In this document: in pieces, positions 26,653 to 35,089 of the stretch | How positions within the stretch are numbered: the stretch's first letter is position 1 | Layout of the letters: each line of letters begins with the position of its first letter | Made by a program: the position numbers and the translations under genes | Source: Bifidobacterium saimiriisciurei | GTDB taxonomy: Bacteria > Actinomycetota > Actinomycetes > Actinomycetales > Bifidobacteriaceae | NCBI RefSeq assembly: GCF_010667655.1 | Contig: NZ_WHZU01000015.1 | Location: forward strand, 1 to 64,000 | Direction of reading: 5' to 3' | Length of the DNA: 64,000 nt | The notes under the pieces: model-generated | The model's input: only the letters and a program-made list of their open reading frames with translations | The model's database searches: none | Told to the model about the DNA's origin: nothing

Positions 26653-29502
26653 ATGGTAATGAACGGGGACAGACGGATCATGACGGAACTCACAATGGCA
26701 CAGAACGATGTGGAACAGCCTGATATGGCACAGCCGAATCAGGCCACGATGACCGGTGCGACCGGTGCGGCCGCCGACGATATCGCCGCCGTCAACGCGG
26801 CGATCGCGGCGTATCCGCGCGCGAAGGCCCGGACCCGACGATTCTCGCTCGGCGCGCCCCGCACGGCCAAGGTCCTCGATGACGGTTCGCGCGCGCTGCT
26901 CCTGCGTTCGCGCGGCCCCGAGGACGACGTCACCTGCCTGTGGCTGAGCTGGTTCGACGGCGCCGGCCGACATCACGAGACCCTTCTGGCCGATCCGCGC
27001 GATCTGCTGGCCGCCGGCAACGGCGCGAACGCCGGTGCCACGCCGGCCGCCGCCAAGGCGTCCGTGCCCGACGAGGAGAAGGCCCGGCGCGAGCGTGCCC
27101 GCGAATCCGCCTCCGGCATCGTGTCCTACAGCGTCAACGATTCCGGCAACCGCGTGGTGTTCACCGTCGACGGCCGTCTGTGGCTGACGACCATCGTGTT
27201 CGACGGCGACATCGAATTCATCAGTGATATCAACGACGGTGACATCAACGACGGCGGCACCGGCGACATCATGGCCGAGGCCGGCGCCGCCGCCGAAGGC
27301 GCGTCCGCCGGCCCGGCCCGCGTGAGCGTCGAGGACGGCGAGCTCCACGCCGTCACCCGCGAGCTCGGCGACACCTGGTACGTCTCCGCGATGGCCGTGC
27401 ACGGCCATCCCGGCCGCCTGTTCCGTCCGGTGCTCAATCCGCGCATCTCGCCGAACGGCAGACTCGTCGCCTACACGACCGGCCGCATGATCAACCTCGT
27501 CGTCATCGGCGAGAACGGCGAGCCCGACGACGAACGCTCCATCTGCGGCGTCTACGACGACCCGAACGTGACCGTCGGCCTCGCCGAATTCGCGGCCGGC
27601 GAGGAGATGGACCGATACGACGGCTTCTGGTGGTCGCCCGACTCGAAGAGCCTGCTGATCGAACGCGCCGACGAATCGCCGGAACCGGTCTGGCACATCA
27701 CCGACCCGGCCGACCCGACCGCGCCGGCCCGCACGCGGCATTATCCGCAGGCGCTCACCAAGAACGCCGACGTGCGACTGTTCCGTTTCGACATCGGCTC
27801 GGCCGAGCGCCGCGCCGGCAACATGGCGTACTCCAGCATCGTCGACCTGCCGGAGGTCTGGTGGGACCGCCGCGGCTACGAATACCTCGCCGACGTGCAT
27901 TGGAGCCGTGGCGGCGACCCGCTGCTGCTCGTGCAGAACCGCCGCCAGACCGCCGACCAGGTGCTGTCGATCGGCGCCGAGGGCAGCAACCCCAACGTCG
28001 GATACGCGCCGCAGCAGAGCATCCTCGACGGATTCGCGCTCGAACAGGACGGTGGCGCGCTCGCGGCCGAAGAATCCGGCAAACGCTGGCTGCCCACGAC
28101 GATGCTCACCGTGAGCGGCAGCCGATACTGGCTCGACCTCATCCACGGCTGTCCAGCGTTCACGCCCGACGGCCGTCTCATCACCGCCATGCCCGACGAG
28201 GAGACCGACACCATGCGTCTCGCGGTGGACGGCCATGCGTTCACGCCCGCCGGATGGCAGGTGCTCGACCTGCTCGACGTGACCGACCACGACGTGCTGG
28301 CGCGCGCCACACGCGACGCCCGCGGCGTGGACGTGGTGAGCTTCCCGCTGCCGCCGGCCGGACAGGAGTTCCTCGGCTCGTACTGGCAGGAGCTGCATGA
28401 AGGCGACCTCAACGAGTCGTGCGACAGCTGCGGCGACTGCGGCGACTGCGAGACGTCGGCGGCCGAAGGTTCGGCCAACGGGTTCGGCAACCAGTTCGCC
28501 GCGGCCGGCGCCGACGGCCCGCACGCCGAATCCTCCATGCCGACCGTGCTGAATCCCGAGCCGGGCGTCTGGACCGCCTCGCGCTCCGGCGACGGCCTGG
28601 TGATCTCCGGCCGAACGATGCACGACGCGAAGGCCGTCATGCTGCACATCGTCGGCGATTCCCGCGCGGCAATCAGCAACCACGCCGAAACCCCCGGATT
28701 CACGCCGAACACGACGTTCGTGCGGCTCGGCCGCCGTCGCCTGCACGCGGCGATCACGCTGCCGTCGGCCGGCAGCCCCTACGCCGACGCCGAAACACTG
28801 CCCGTATTGATGAAGCCGTACGGCGGGCCGATGCACCGCGAGGCCATGCTCTCGCAGGCGATGCACTGGGATTCGCAGTGGTGGGCCGACCAGGGCTTCA
28901 TCGTGGTCGCGGCCGACGGACGCGGCACCGGCGCCCGCGGTCTCGCCTGGGACCACGCCATGTTCGAGAGGTTCGCCGACGTCTCGCTCGAGGACCAGGT
29001 CGACGCCGTACACGCCCTGCCCGATGCGATGGCCTCGCTCGCGGACGGCGACGGCCCGTTCGCCGGCGCCCCCCGGCCCGACCTCGACCACGTGGCCATG
29101 ATCGGCTGGTCGTTCGGCGGATTCCTCTCCGCGCTCGCCGTGCTGCGTGCGCCCGACGTGTTCGCCGCGGCCTGCGCCGGCGCCCCGCCCACCGACTGGA
29201 CGCTGTACGACACGCATTACACCGAGCGGTATCTCGGCCTCAACCCGCGTGTATACGAGAGGAACAGCATCATCGCCGACGCGCCGAACCTGCGCCGTCC
29301 GCTGCTGCTCATCCACGGATTCGCCGACGACAACGTGACTGTGGCCAACACGCTGCGGCTCAGCTCCGCGCTGCTCGCCGCCGGCCGCGAGCACACGGTG
29401 CTGCCGCTCACCGGCATCACCCACATGACCAACGACGAGACCGTCGCCGAGAACCTGCTGCTCTTCCAGCGCGACTTCCTCCGCAAGGCGTTCGCCGAGT
29501 AG
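26653..29502 (+). CDS. Dipeptidyl-peptidase IV-like serine peptidase (S9 family)
   Basis: About 949 residues, without a signal peptide, so probably cytoplasmic. The N-terminal two thirds resemble the DPP-IV beta-propeller (RLWLTTIVF, VWHITDPADP) and the C-terminal third is the alpha/beta hydrolase: GWSFGG with Ser820, HGFADDN with Asp892, and THMTN with His924. YDTHYTERYLGLNP is very close to the DPP-IV signature. It should release Xaa-Pro or Xaa-Ala dipeptides from peptide N-termini. ATG 26653 has only a weak ribosome-binding site; ATG 26680 with GGGGAC upstream is the alternative start. A loop with four cysteines (C590, C593, C596, C599) is unusual. Confidence 0.9.
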   Translation: MVMNGDRRIMTELTMAQNDVEQPDMAQPNQATMTGATGAAADDIAAVNAAIAAYPRAKARTRRFSLGAPRTAKVLDDGSRALLLRSRGPEDDVTCLWLSWFDGAGRHHETLLADPRDLLAAGNGANAGATPAAAKASVPDEEKARRERARESASGIVSYSVNDSGNRVVFTVDGRLWLTTIVFDGDIEFISDINDGDINDGGTGDIMAEAGAAAEGASAGPARVSVEDGELHAVTRELGDTWYVSAMAVHGHPGRLFRPVLNPRISPNGRLVAYTTGRMINLVVIGENGEPDDERSICGVYDDPNVTVGLAEFAAGEEMDRYDGFWWSPDSKSLLIERADESPEPVWHITDPADPTAPARTRHYPQALTKNADVRLFRFDIGSAERRAGNMAYSSIVDLPEVWWDRRGYEYLADVHWSRGGDPLLLVQNRRQTADQVLSIGAEGSNPNVGYAPQQSILDGFALEQDGGALAAEESGKRWLPTTMLTVSGSRYWLDLIHGCPAFTPDGRLITAMPDEETDTMRLAVDGHAFTPAGWQVLDLLDVTDHDVLARATRDARGVDVVSFPLPPAGQEFLGSYWQELHEGDLNESCDSCGDCGDCETSAAEGSANGFGNQFAAAGADGPHAESSMPTVLNPEPGVWTASRSGDGLVISGRTMHDAKAVMLHIVGDSRAAISNHAETPGFTPNTTFVRLGRRRLHAAITLPSAGSPYADAETLPVLMKPYGGPMHREAMLSQAMHWDSQWWADQGFIVVAADGRGTGARGLAWDHAMFERFADVSLEDQVDAVHALPDAMASLADGDGPFAGAPRPDLDHVAMIGWSFGGFLSALAVLRAPDVFAAACAGAPPTDWTLYDTHYTERYLGLNPRVYERNSIIADAPNLRRPLLLIHGFADDNVTVANTLRLSSALLAAGREHTVLPLTGITHMTNDETVAENLLLFQRDFLRKAFAE

Positions 29503-29662
29503 CGCGGGGCAGCCGGGTCGATTGCGGTGCGATGCGGGCGGCCCATGCCGTCCGCATTCGCGGCGAAAAGGTGAACAGCCGGTACGCGGCTGGTGCGCAA
29601 GCCTTCCTGACGGTGAAAATCTTCCCTCGTTACATAAATCTCCCGTAGGTTTTGTAATCTAT

Positions 29663-29693
29663 TGCACTATTGCGATTAGTGCATTATTGCGAT
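29663..29693 (+). promoter_or_regulatory. Possible operator upstream of the amino-acid permease
   Basis: TGCACTA (29663) and TAGTGCA (29677-29683) form an inverted repeat around TTGCGAT, and TATTGCGAT is directly repeated at 29668 and 29685, 17 bp apart. It lies in an A/T-rich stretch about 80-110 bp before the permease gene. Confidence 0.5.
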
Positions 29694-29771
29694 AGCCGCG
29701 CGAGTACATGCGGATACATGCGTATGTACGGGAACGACAGTACCGAAGCCGCGGCGGGAAACGAGGAGTAC

Positions 29772-31247
29772 ATGCAGGACGTCGAGGAACTTGACGCGGA
29801 AAACCAGATGAACCGAGGGCTGAAGAACCGCCACGTGCAGTTCATCGCCATCGGCGGCACCATCGGAACGGGCCTGTTCCTTGGTTCCGGCAAGTCGATT
29901 TCGCTCACCGGACCGAGCATCGTCTTCGTCTACATCGCCGTCGGCATCATCATGTTCCTGCTGATGCGCGGCATCGGCGAGATGATGTACCGCGACCCGA
30001 GCCAGCACACGTTCATCAACTTCATCACGCGGTATCTCGGCCGCGGCTGGGGGCATTTCGCCGGATGGACGTACTGGATCGTGCTGATCCTCATCGGCAT
30101 GAGCGAGATCACGGCCGTCTCCACGTACTTCGTCACGTTCTTCGACACGTTCGGCATCGACCTCAGCCATTGGAAATGGCTGATCGAACTGTGCTTCCTC
30201 GTGGCGCTGTCGGGCATCAACCTGATTGCGGTGAAGGTGTTCGGCGAGGCCGAGTTCTGGTTCTCGATGATCAAGATCACGCTGATCTGCGGCATGATAG
30301 CCACCGCCGTCGTGATGCTCGTCATCGGCTACCACTATCCGGCCGTGCAGATCACCGGCTCCGACCACATCAGCCCCGCCGGCCAGGTGAGCATCGCCAA
30401 CATCACCGACGGGTTCTCTCTCGCGCCGAACGGCTGGCTGGCCCTGCTCATGAGCTTCCAGATGGTGTTCTACGCGTACCAGATGATCGAATTCATCGGC
30501 GTGACCGTCTCCGAGACCGAGAACCCGCGCAAGGTGCTGCCCAAGGCCATCAACGAAATCATCCTGCGCGTGCTCATCTTCTACGTCGGCGCGTTGGTCG
30601 CGATCATGGTGATTGTGCCGTGGCGCAACTTCCAGCCGAACGCCGACGGATCGTTCGCCTCCCCGTTCATCATGGTGTTCAAATACGCCGGCCTCGACTG
30701 GGCCGCCGCGCTCGTGTTCTTCGTGGTGATCACCGCCGCGTCGTCGGCGTTGAACTCGCTGCTGTATTCCGCCGGCCGCCACCTGTACCAGCTGGCCAAG
30801 GAATCGCCGTCGCCGGCCATGCAGCGCCTCGGCGTCGTCTCGAAGAACCACGTGCCCGCGAAGGCCATCGTCGTGTCGGCCTGCATGATCGTGCTCTCGC
30901 CGATCATCAACGCGTTCCCGCAGGTTTCGAGCGCGTTCGTGCTGTTCTCGTCGGCGTCGTCGGCCGTGATCATCTTCATCTACACGCTGACGATGATCGC
31001 GCACCGTCGCTACCGCGTTTCGGCCGACTTCATCGCCGACGGCTATGTGATGCCGGCTTGGAGGTTCACGAACACGCTGGCCATCGCGTTCTTCGTGTTC
31101 GTGTACTGCACGCTGTTCATCTCGACCGATACGCGAGGCCCGGCGATCGCCGGCCTCGTGTGGCTCGTCGTGTTCGGTGGATTCTGCCAGTGGAGGCAGA
31201 GGCTGGAGGACCGCGACCTCAAGCGGGCCGTCGCGCGCCGAAAGTAG
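29772..31247 (+). CDS. APC-family amino-acid permease (AnsP/CycA/GabP type)
   Basis: About 491 residues and twelve membrane helices. The amino acid/polyamine/organocation signature LKNRHVQFIAIGGTIGTGLFLGSGKSI opens the first helix, and SETENPRKVLPKAIN and LNSLLYSAGRHLYQLAKE are typical of the amino acid transporter (AAT) subfamily that includes CycA (D-Ser/D-Ala/Gly), AnsP and GabP. The start is uncertain: ATG 29772 has GAGGAG three bases upstream, while ATG 29718 and 29724 lack one. A D-serine catabolic operon lies 13 kb away, so D-serine or glycine transport is possible, but no residue proves it. Confidence 0.85.
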   Translation: MQDVEELDAENQMNRGLKNRHVQFIAIGGTIGTGLFLGSGKSISLTGPSIVFVYIAVGIIMFLLMRGIGEMMYRDPSQHTFINFITRYLGRGWGHFAGWTYWIVLILIGMSEITAVSTYFVTFFDTFGIDLSHWKWLIELCFLVALSGINLIAVKVFGEAEFWFSMIKITLICGMIATAVVMLVIGYHYPAVQITGSDHISPAGQVSIANITDGFSLAPNGWLALLMSFQMVFYAYQMIEFIGVTVSETENPRKVLPKAINEIILRVLIFYVGALVAIMVIVPWRNFQPNADGSFASPFIMVFKYAGLDWAAALVFFVVITAASSALNSLLYSAGRHLYQLAKESPSPAMQRLGVVSKNHVPAKAIVVSACMIVLSPIINAFPQVSSAFVLFSSASSAVIIFIYTLTMIAHRRYRVSADFIADGYVMPAWRFTNTLAIAFFVFVYCTLFISTDTRGPAIAGLVWLVVFGGFCQWRQRLEDRDLKRAVARRK

Positions 31248-31343
31248 CGGCCGCGCGCGACCGGCGCGGACGTACATCTGCGAATTCGTCCGTCTCGTTG
31301 ACGCCTCTGAGTATCATGCCCCGATGGGCAAAGGGAGGCGGAC

Positions 31344-32447
31344 ATGACGCAGTTCGAGATCGTCGTCGGGCAGATCGTCGGGTTCTTCATCATGATGATG
31401 GTGGGATACGGCTGCGTTCGGCTGCGGTTCTACGGGATGAAGACGCTCGACGGCATGTGCATGCTGCTCACGAAGGTGCTCATCCCCGTGCTCGTGTTCA
31501 GCAACGCGGTCGCCGACACCACGCGCGCCGATCTTGTAGGCAACTGGGGAATCATCCTGCTCACGGCCATCATGTACGGACTGCTGATGGCGGTGTTCGC
31601 GCTGGTCGCGTGGGCGTTGCGGTTGCGCGGCAGCCGCAGTCATCTCTTCCAGGCGGGATTCATCTTCGGCAACGCCGGGTTCATCGGCATCCCGCTCGTC
31701 ATGGCGCTGTTTCCCAAGGACGGCGCCATCTTCATCGTGCTGATGTCGCTCGTCGACCAGGCGCTGCTGTGGTCGTACGGCGTGTGGCTGTGCGAGCCGG
31801 TTCGCGAGTCGGCTCGCGGGGGAGCGGCCGATGGGAACGACGCCGGTTCCGTTGCCGGCGTTTCCGCTTCCGGCGCTTCCGTTGCCGGCGCTTCCCGATC
31901 GGGTGTGACTGCCGCGTCGACCGTCCGTTCGGGGGCCGGCGCCGATGCCGCGACGATTCCGCTGTCTCGCCGCATTCTCGGTTTTCTTCGGCGATTTGCG
32001 AATCCGGCGTTCATCGGCATTCTCATCGCGCTGGCGATCATCGTCGCCGGCGTGCGCGTGCCGGCTGTGATCCTGACGCCGTTGCACACGATCGGCCAGA
32101 TGTCGACGCCGCTGTCGCTGTTCTATCTCGGCGGTCTGTTCGCGCTGACGAAATGGTGGGGCGTGTTCGCGAAATACGAGCTGTACGTCGGCATGGTGGC
32201 GAAGATGCTGCTGTTTCCCGTCGGCTTCTACGCGCTGATGACGTGGTTCGCCGGCGTGACCGGCCTGCCGCTCACCCACGAGATGATCGAGATGATGGCG
32301 CTGATATCCGGCCTGCCGACGATGACGACGATCGCCATGTTCTCCGGCCGCGCGAAGAACATGCCGGAATACGCCGTCGGCCTGGTGCTCGTGACGACGC
32401 TGTTCTCGCTCGTCTCCCTGACCGCCGTCTCCGCCTTCATTTTCTGA
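31344..32447 (+). CDS. AEC-family (auxin efflux carrier/malate permease type) transporter
   Basis: 367 residues with about ten membrane helices. The membrane segments GFFIMMMVGYGCVRLRFYG, LLTKVLIPVLVFSNAVAD and FGNAGFIGIPLVMALFP mark the AEC family, and SGLPTMTTIAMFS ends the second half. AEC carriers move organic anions such as malate or amino acids; no substrate is assigned. GGGAGG ends 5 nt before the ATG. The cytoplasmic loop between the halves carries an Ala/Ser/Gly-rich insertion built from DNA repeats of GTTGCCGGCGTTTCCG type (about 31850-31905), a replication-slippage-like expansion. Confidence 0.87.
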   Translation: MTQFEIVVGQIVGFFIMMMVGYGCVRLRFYGMKTLDGMCMLLTKVLIPVLVFSNAVADTTRADLVGNWGIILLTAIMYGLLMAVFALVAWALRLRGSRSHLFQAGFIFGNAGFIGIPLVMALFPKDGAIFIVLMSLVDQALLWSYGVWLCEPVRESARGGAADGNDAGSVAGVSASGASVAGASRSGVTAASTVRSGAGADAATIPLSRRILGFLRRFANPAFIGILIALAIIVAGVRVPAVILTPLHTIGQMSTPLSLFYLGGLFALTKWWGVFAKYELYVGMVAKMLLFPVGFYALMTWFAGVTGLPLTHEMIEMMALISGLPTMTTIAMFSGRAKNMPEYAVGLVLVTTLFSLVSLTAVSAFIF

Positions 32448-32474
32448 TGTTTCCGCGCCCCGATTTTCCGGTGT

Positions 32475-32965
32475 TCATGAATCGATGAATACGGACGTAT
32501 CGAGCGATTCGTGCGATTGCTTATAGTGCACGAATCGCCAGATATGAGCGTATTGGCCTATTCGTACGACCGATATCGGCGCATGAATCGTCTGGTACAG
32601 ATACATGTGGCGTTTCGTGGAATCGTGAATGACGCACGAATCATCGAATATACCCATATTCGACGATTCGTGAACAGACGTGGCGTGCATGAATGCGCAA
32701 ATGTGCTTATATCGAACGATTCGTGATTGAAGAAACGACGCATGAATCATCGAATATTTGGGTATCTGACAATTCGTGATAATTACGTTTATCCACGAAT
32801 TATCAGATACGGGCATAAGTATTGATTCGTGCCGCAAATGTTGATGCATAATTATGCGAATATGCCCATATCCAATGATTCGTGCACGGTCGCTCTGCTC
32901 ACGAATGTCAAAATACGGTCGCATTTCGACATTTGTGAGACAGACGCGGCCGTAACGCACGATTC
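32475..32965. repeat. 53-bp dyad repeat array A (nine units)
   Basis: The anchor word GATTCGTG (or a 1-2-base variant) occurs at 32506, 32559, 32612, 32665, 32718, 32771, 32824, 32877 and 32930, each exactly 53 bp apart. Each unit also holds the inverse half CAYGAATYRTC about 25-28 bp after the anchor, so a unit is a left arm CACGAAT..ATATG, a short centre and a right arm CATAT..GATTCGTG, followed by about 14 nt of unrelated sequence. The array fills the gap between the AEC and DUF559 genes. Confidence 0.9.
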
Positions 32966-32976
32966 GAGCCGAATAA

Positions 32977-34011
32977 TCAGAGCCGATGAATGCGTCGACG
33001 TCGGTCGGCCAGCTGCTCCATGCTCATGGGCGGCGTGATGGATACGCGACGGCCGGTCTGTGCTTCCATGGCGGCGGCCACGCGCATCATCAACGTCGCC
33101 ATATGCCAATCGTCGGAAAGGTCGAGCTGTGTCACAGTGAACAGTCGCCAGTTCTTTGCGGCCACCGCCTCGCGTTTCCATTCGTCGCGTCGCCATTGCT
33201 TTTTGTCGGTCCGATGATGGTCGCCGTTGTACTCCATTCCGACCTGTGCATCGGGCCACGCAAGATCCAGTGTCACCGCAGTGCCGTTGGGATACGCCAG
33301 CCCCGGAATCGTGTAGTTGATTTCCGCCTGATCCATGCCGAACTGCAGGGTTCGCAGCCGCATCTCGCATTCCTTCGGTGAATCGGCGCCGGGGCGGGCG
33401 AGTCGCAGCGCCCGCACGCAGCGTCGTTTTCCAGGGAACTTGCCCATAATGCCGACGTACGTTCGAAAATCATCAAGATCGAGTGTCGTATGGCGCAGTA
33501 TCGATTCGGTGAGGATGATTAACGATTCCAAATCAAGGAATTTCGACATCTGCGCCCATGCGACAAGAGGGCGGACCGCCGTCAGTCCCGGTGCGGGAAC
33601 AACGATATCGGAATCCGTCAGCGCCGACCACATATGTACGTTCACGCCGTTGATCACGGACCTGCGCATGCGTTTTTGCAGTACGGTCGCGTGCAACAGC
33701 GGTTGCAGCGTCGTCGTCTGCGGCAGTTCGATGCGTTGAAGGGCGAGCGCGGTGGTGTGACTGTACGGAATCTGCAGATTATGTTCGTGGCAGGCTCGCG
33801 CTGTTTCGATGTATGTTTCGTTCAGTGATGCTGCGGTCAATGGTTTCGCCGAGCGGTCGATGGCGACGCCGGCGGGGCCTGAGCTGACGTTGGGTCGGGC
33901 ATTTTTGGCATTGGAATGGAACTTCGGATTCGTTCGGACGTCTGGGGGCATGGCCGTGGCTGCAGGGGTGCCCGTTCGTTCCATGATTGCGCCGTAGGTG
34001 GTTGTATTCAT
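32977..34011 (-). CDS. DUF559-type (Vsr-like fold) endonuclease-domain protein
   Basis: 344 residues. The C-terminal part (about 235-325) matches the DUF559/very-short-patch-repair-like domain of actinobacteria: LDLAWPDAQVGMEYNGDHHRTDKKQWRRDEWKREAVAAKNWRLFTVT, with an Asp and Glu in PD-(D/E)XK-like positions and the EYNGDHH block. The N-terminal region is unassigned. Members are suspected nucleases, but in actinobacteria many are orphan genes near defence or repeat regions, and activity is unproven. AAAGGAG lies 6 nt before ATG (34011); upstream in-frame codons run into the repeat array and are rejected. It sits between two 53-bp repeat arrays on both sides. Confidence 0.78.
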   Translation of the reverse strand: MNTTTYGAIMERTGTPAATAMPPDVRTNPKFHSNAKNARPNVSSGPAGVAIDRSAKPLTAASLNETYIETARACHEHNLQIPYSHTTALALQRIELPQTTTLQPLLHATVLQKRMRRSVINGVNVHMWSALTDSDIVVPAPGLTAVRPLVAWAQMSKFLDLESLIILTESILRHTTLDLDDFRTYVGIMGKFPGKRRCVRALRLARPGADSPKECEMRLRTLQFGMDQAEINYTIPGLAYPNGTAVTLDLAWPDAQVGMEYNGDHHRTDKKQWRRDEWKREAVAAKNWRLFTVTQLDLSDDWHMATLMMRVAAAMEAQTGRRVSITPPMSMEQLADRRRRIHRL

Positions 34012-34096
34012 AATCGCTCCTTTGCGTGGTCTTGCACTGCACGGTATCGGGGTCGTTCGGCGCGGTGCAAGGCAAAACGAAAATGTTGACGAACGT

Positions 34097-34557
34097 GAAT
34101 TCATGAATCCTTCACAAATGAATATTCGTGAACGGTTTCGGATTGCATGAATTGCGCGATACGGGTGTAATCGATGATTCGTGAATAGAAACCCGGTGTT
34201 TGAATCCTTGGATGAAGGGGTATCGAGCGGTTCGTGGATGATTCCGTCGCGCATGAATTTCGATATATGCCGACATCACGTGATTTGCGAAAAAGTTGGC
34301 CATGCATGGGTTGTGAGATGCGGTCATATTTGATAATTCATGCGTGGAAATTCGAGGAATGAATTATGAAATATGGGCATATCGATGGATTCGTGAACGG
34401 ACATTGCGTGCATGAATGCGCAAATGTGTTTATATCGGACGATTCGTGAATGGTGAGGATGCCCATGAATTGCCATATATCGATATGCCGGACGATTCGT
34501 GAACGGGAAAAGTCGCGAGCGGATAGGGGGATGTCGGTGTATCGAACGATTCGTGTG
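34097..34557. repeat. 53-bp dyad repeat array B (nine units)
   Basis: Anchors at 34123, 34176, 34229, 34282, 34335, 34388, 34441 and 34494 are each 53 bp apart and the last at 34548 is 54. The family is the same as array A. It starts just after the DUF559 start and ends 240 bp before the LacI-type operator upstream of the first GH43 gene. Confidence 0.9.
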
Positions 34558-35089
34558 TATGGGCGTGGGCGAGGGTGCGGGAACGCCTGTACGAACGGGA
34601 ATGTTTGTGCATACGAGGGCGGTGTGCGGTGCGGACGGGATGCGGGGTTTGCCGCGTGCTGGGGCGCCTCACGAACGGGGGAGACAGCCGCCGTAACCGG
34701 TCGTGCGGGCTGCGCGTGCCGAGCCACCGCGCGAACGGGGTGGACGGGTGGTTTCGGGTGGCGGGTGTTGTGGTCTACAATGGACGATGACATATTGTGA
34801 GCGCGCATATATTGTGCGGAACACTGTGCGAGGCATCGTGTGAATGACGGGCGGGAAGTCGCCCGGAGCACCATGAGCACCATGAGCAGCACCGTGATGT
34901 AGTTTTCAAGGCCAAGGAAGACCGCAGGCGCTCGCGATATCGAAGACAGACCTTGCATGACGAATCGACGCCGTTCCGGCCCGGGCGAAGCAGCCGCCGA
35001 ACGGGACCGTGTCGAAGGCGTCGGGCGCAAGGGAAGCGCGACGAGGGGGAAGAGGAGCCTCCGAGCCGCAGACATTGAGGAGGATGTCA
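34558..35089 (+). promoter_or_regulatory. Promoter/operator region of the first GH43 gene
   Basis: TACAAT at 34776-34781 is a good -10 (a -35 of TTCGGG at 34753 is weak). TGTGAGCGCGCATA at 34796-34809 is a LacI-type operator placed just downstream, as at the other GH43 promoters in this window. About 280 nt of untranslated leader follow. 34563-34740 is G-rich and looks like decayed array sequence. Confidence 0.6.

Noticed and set aside
32977..34254. DUF559 gene extended to 425 codons
   Set aside because: The extra N-terminal codons lie in repeat array B. A ribosome-binding site at ATG 34011 supports a 344-residue protein.
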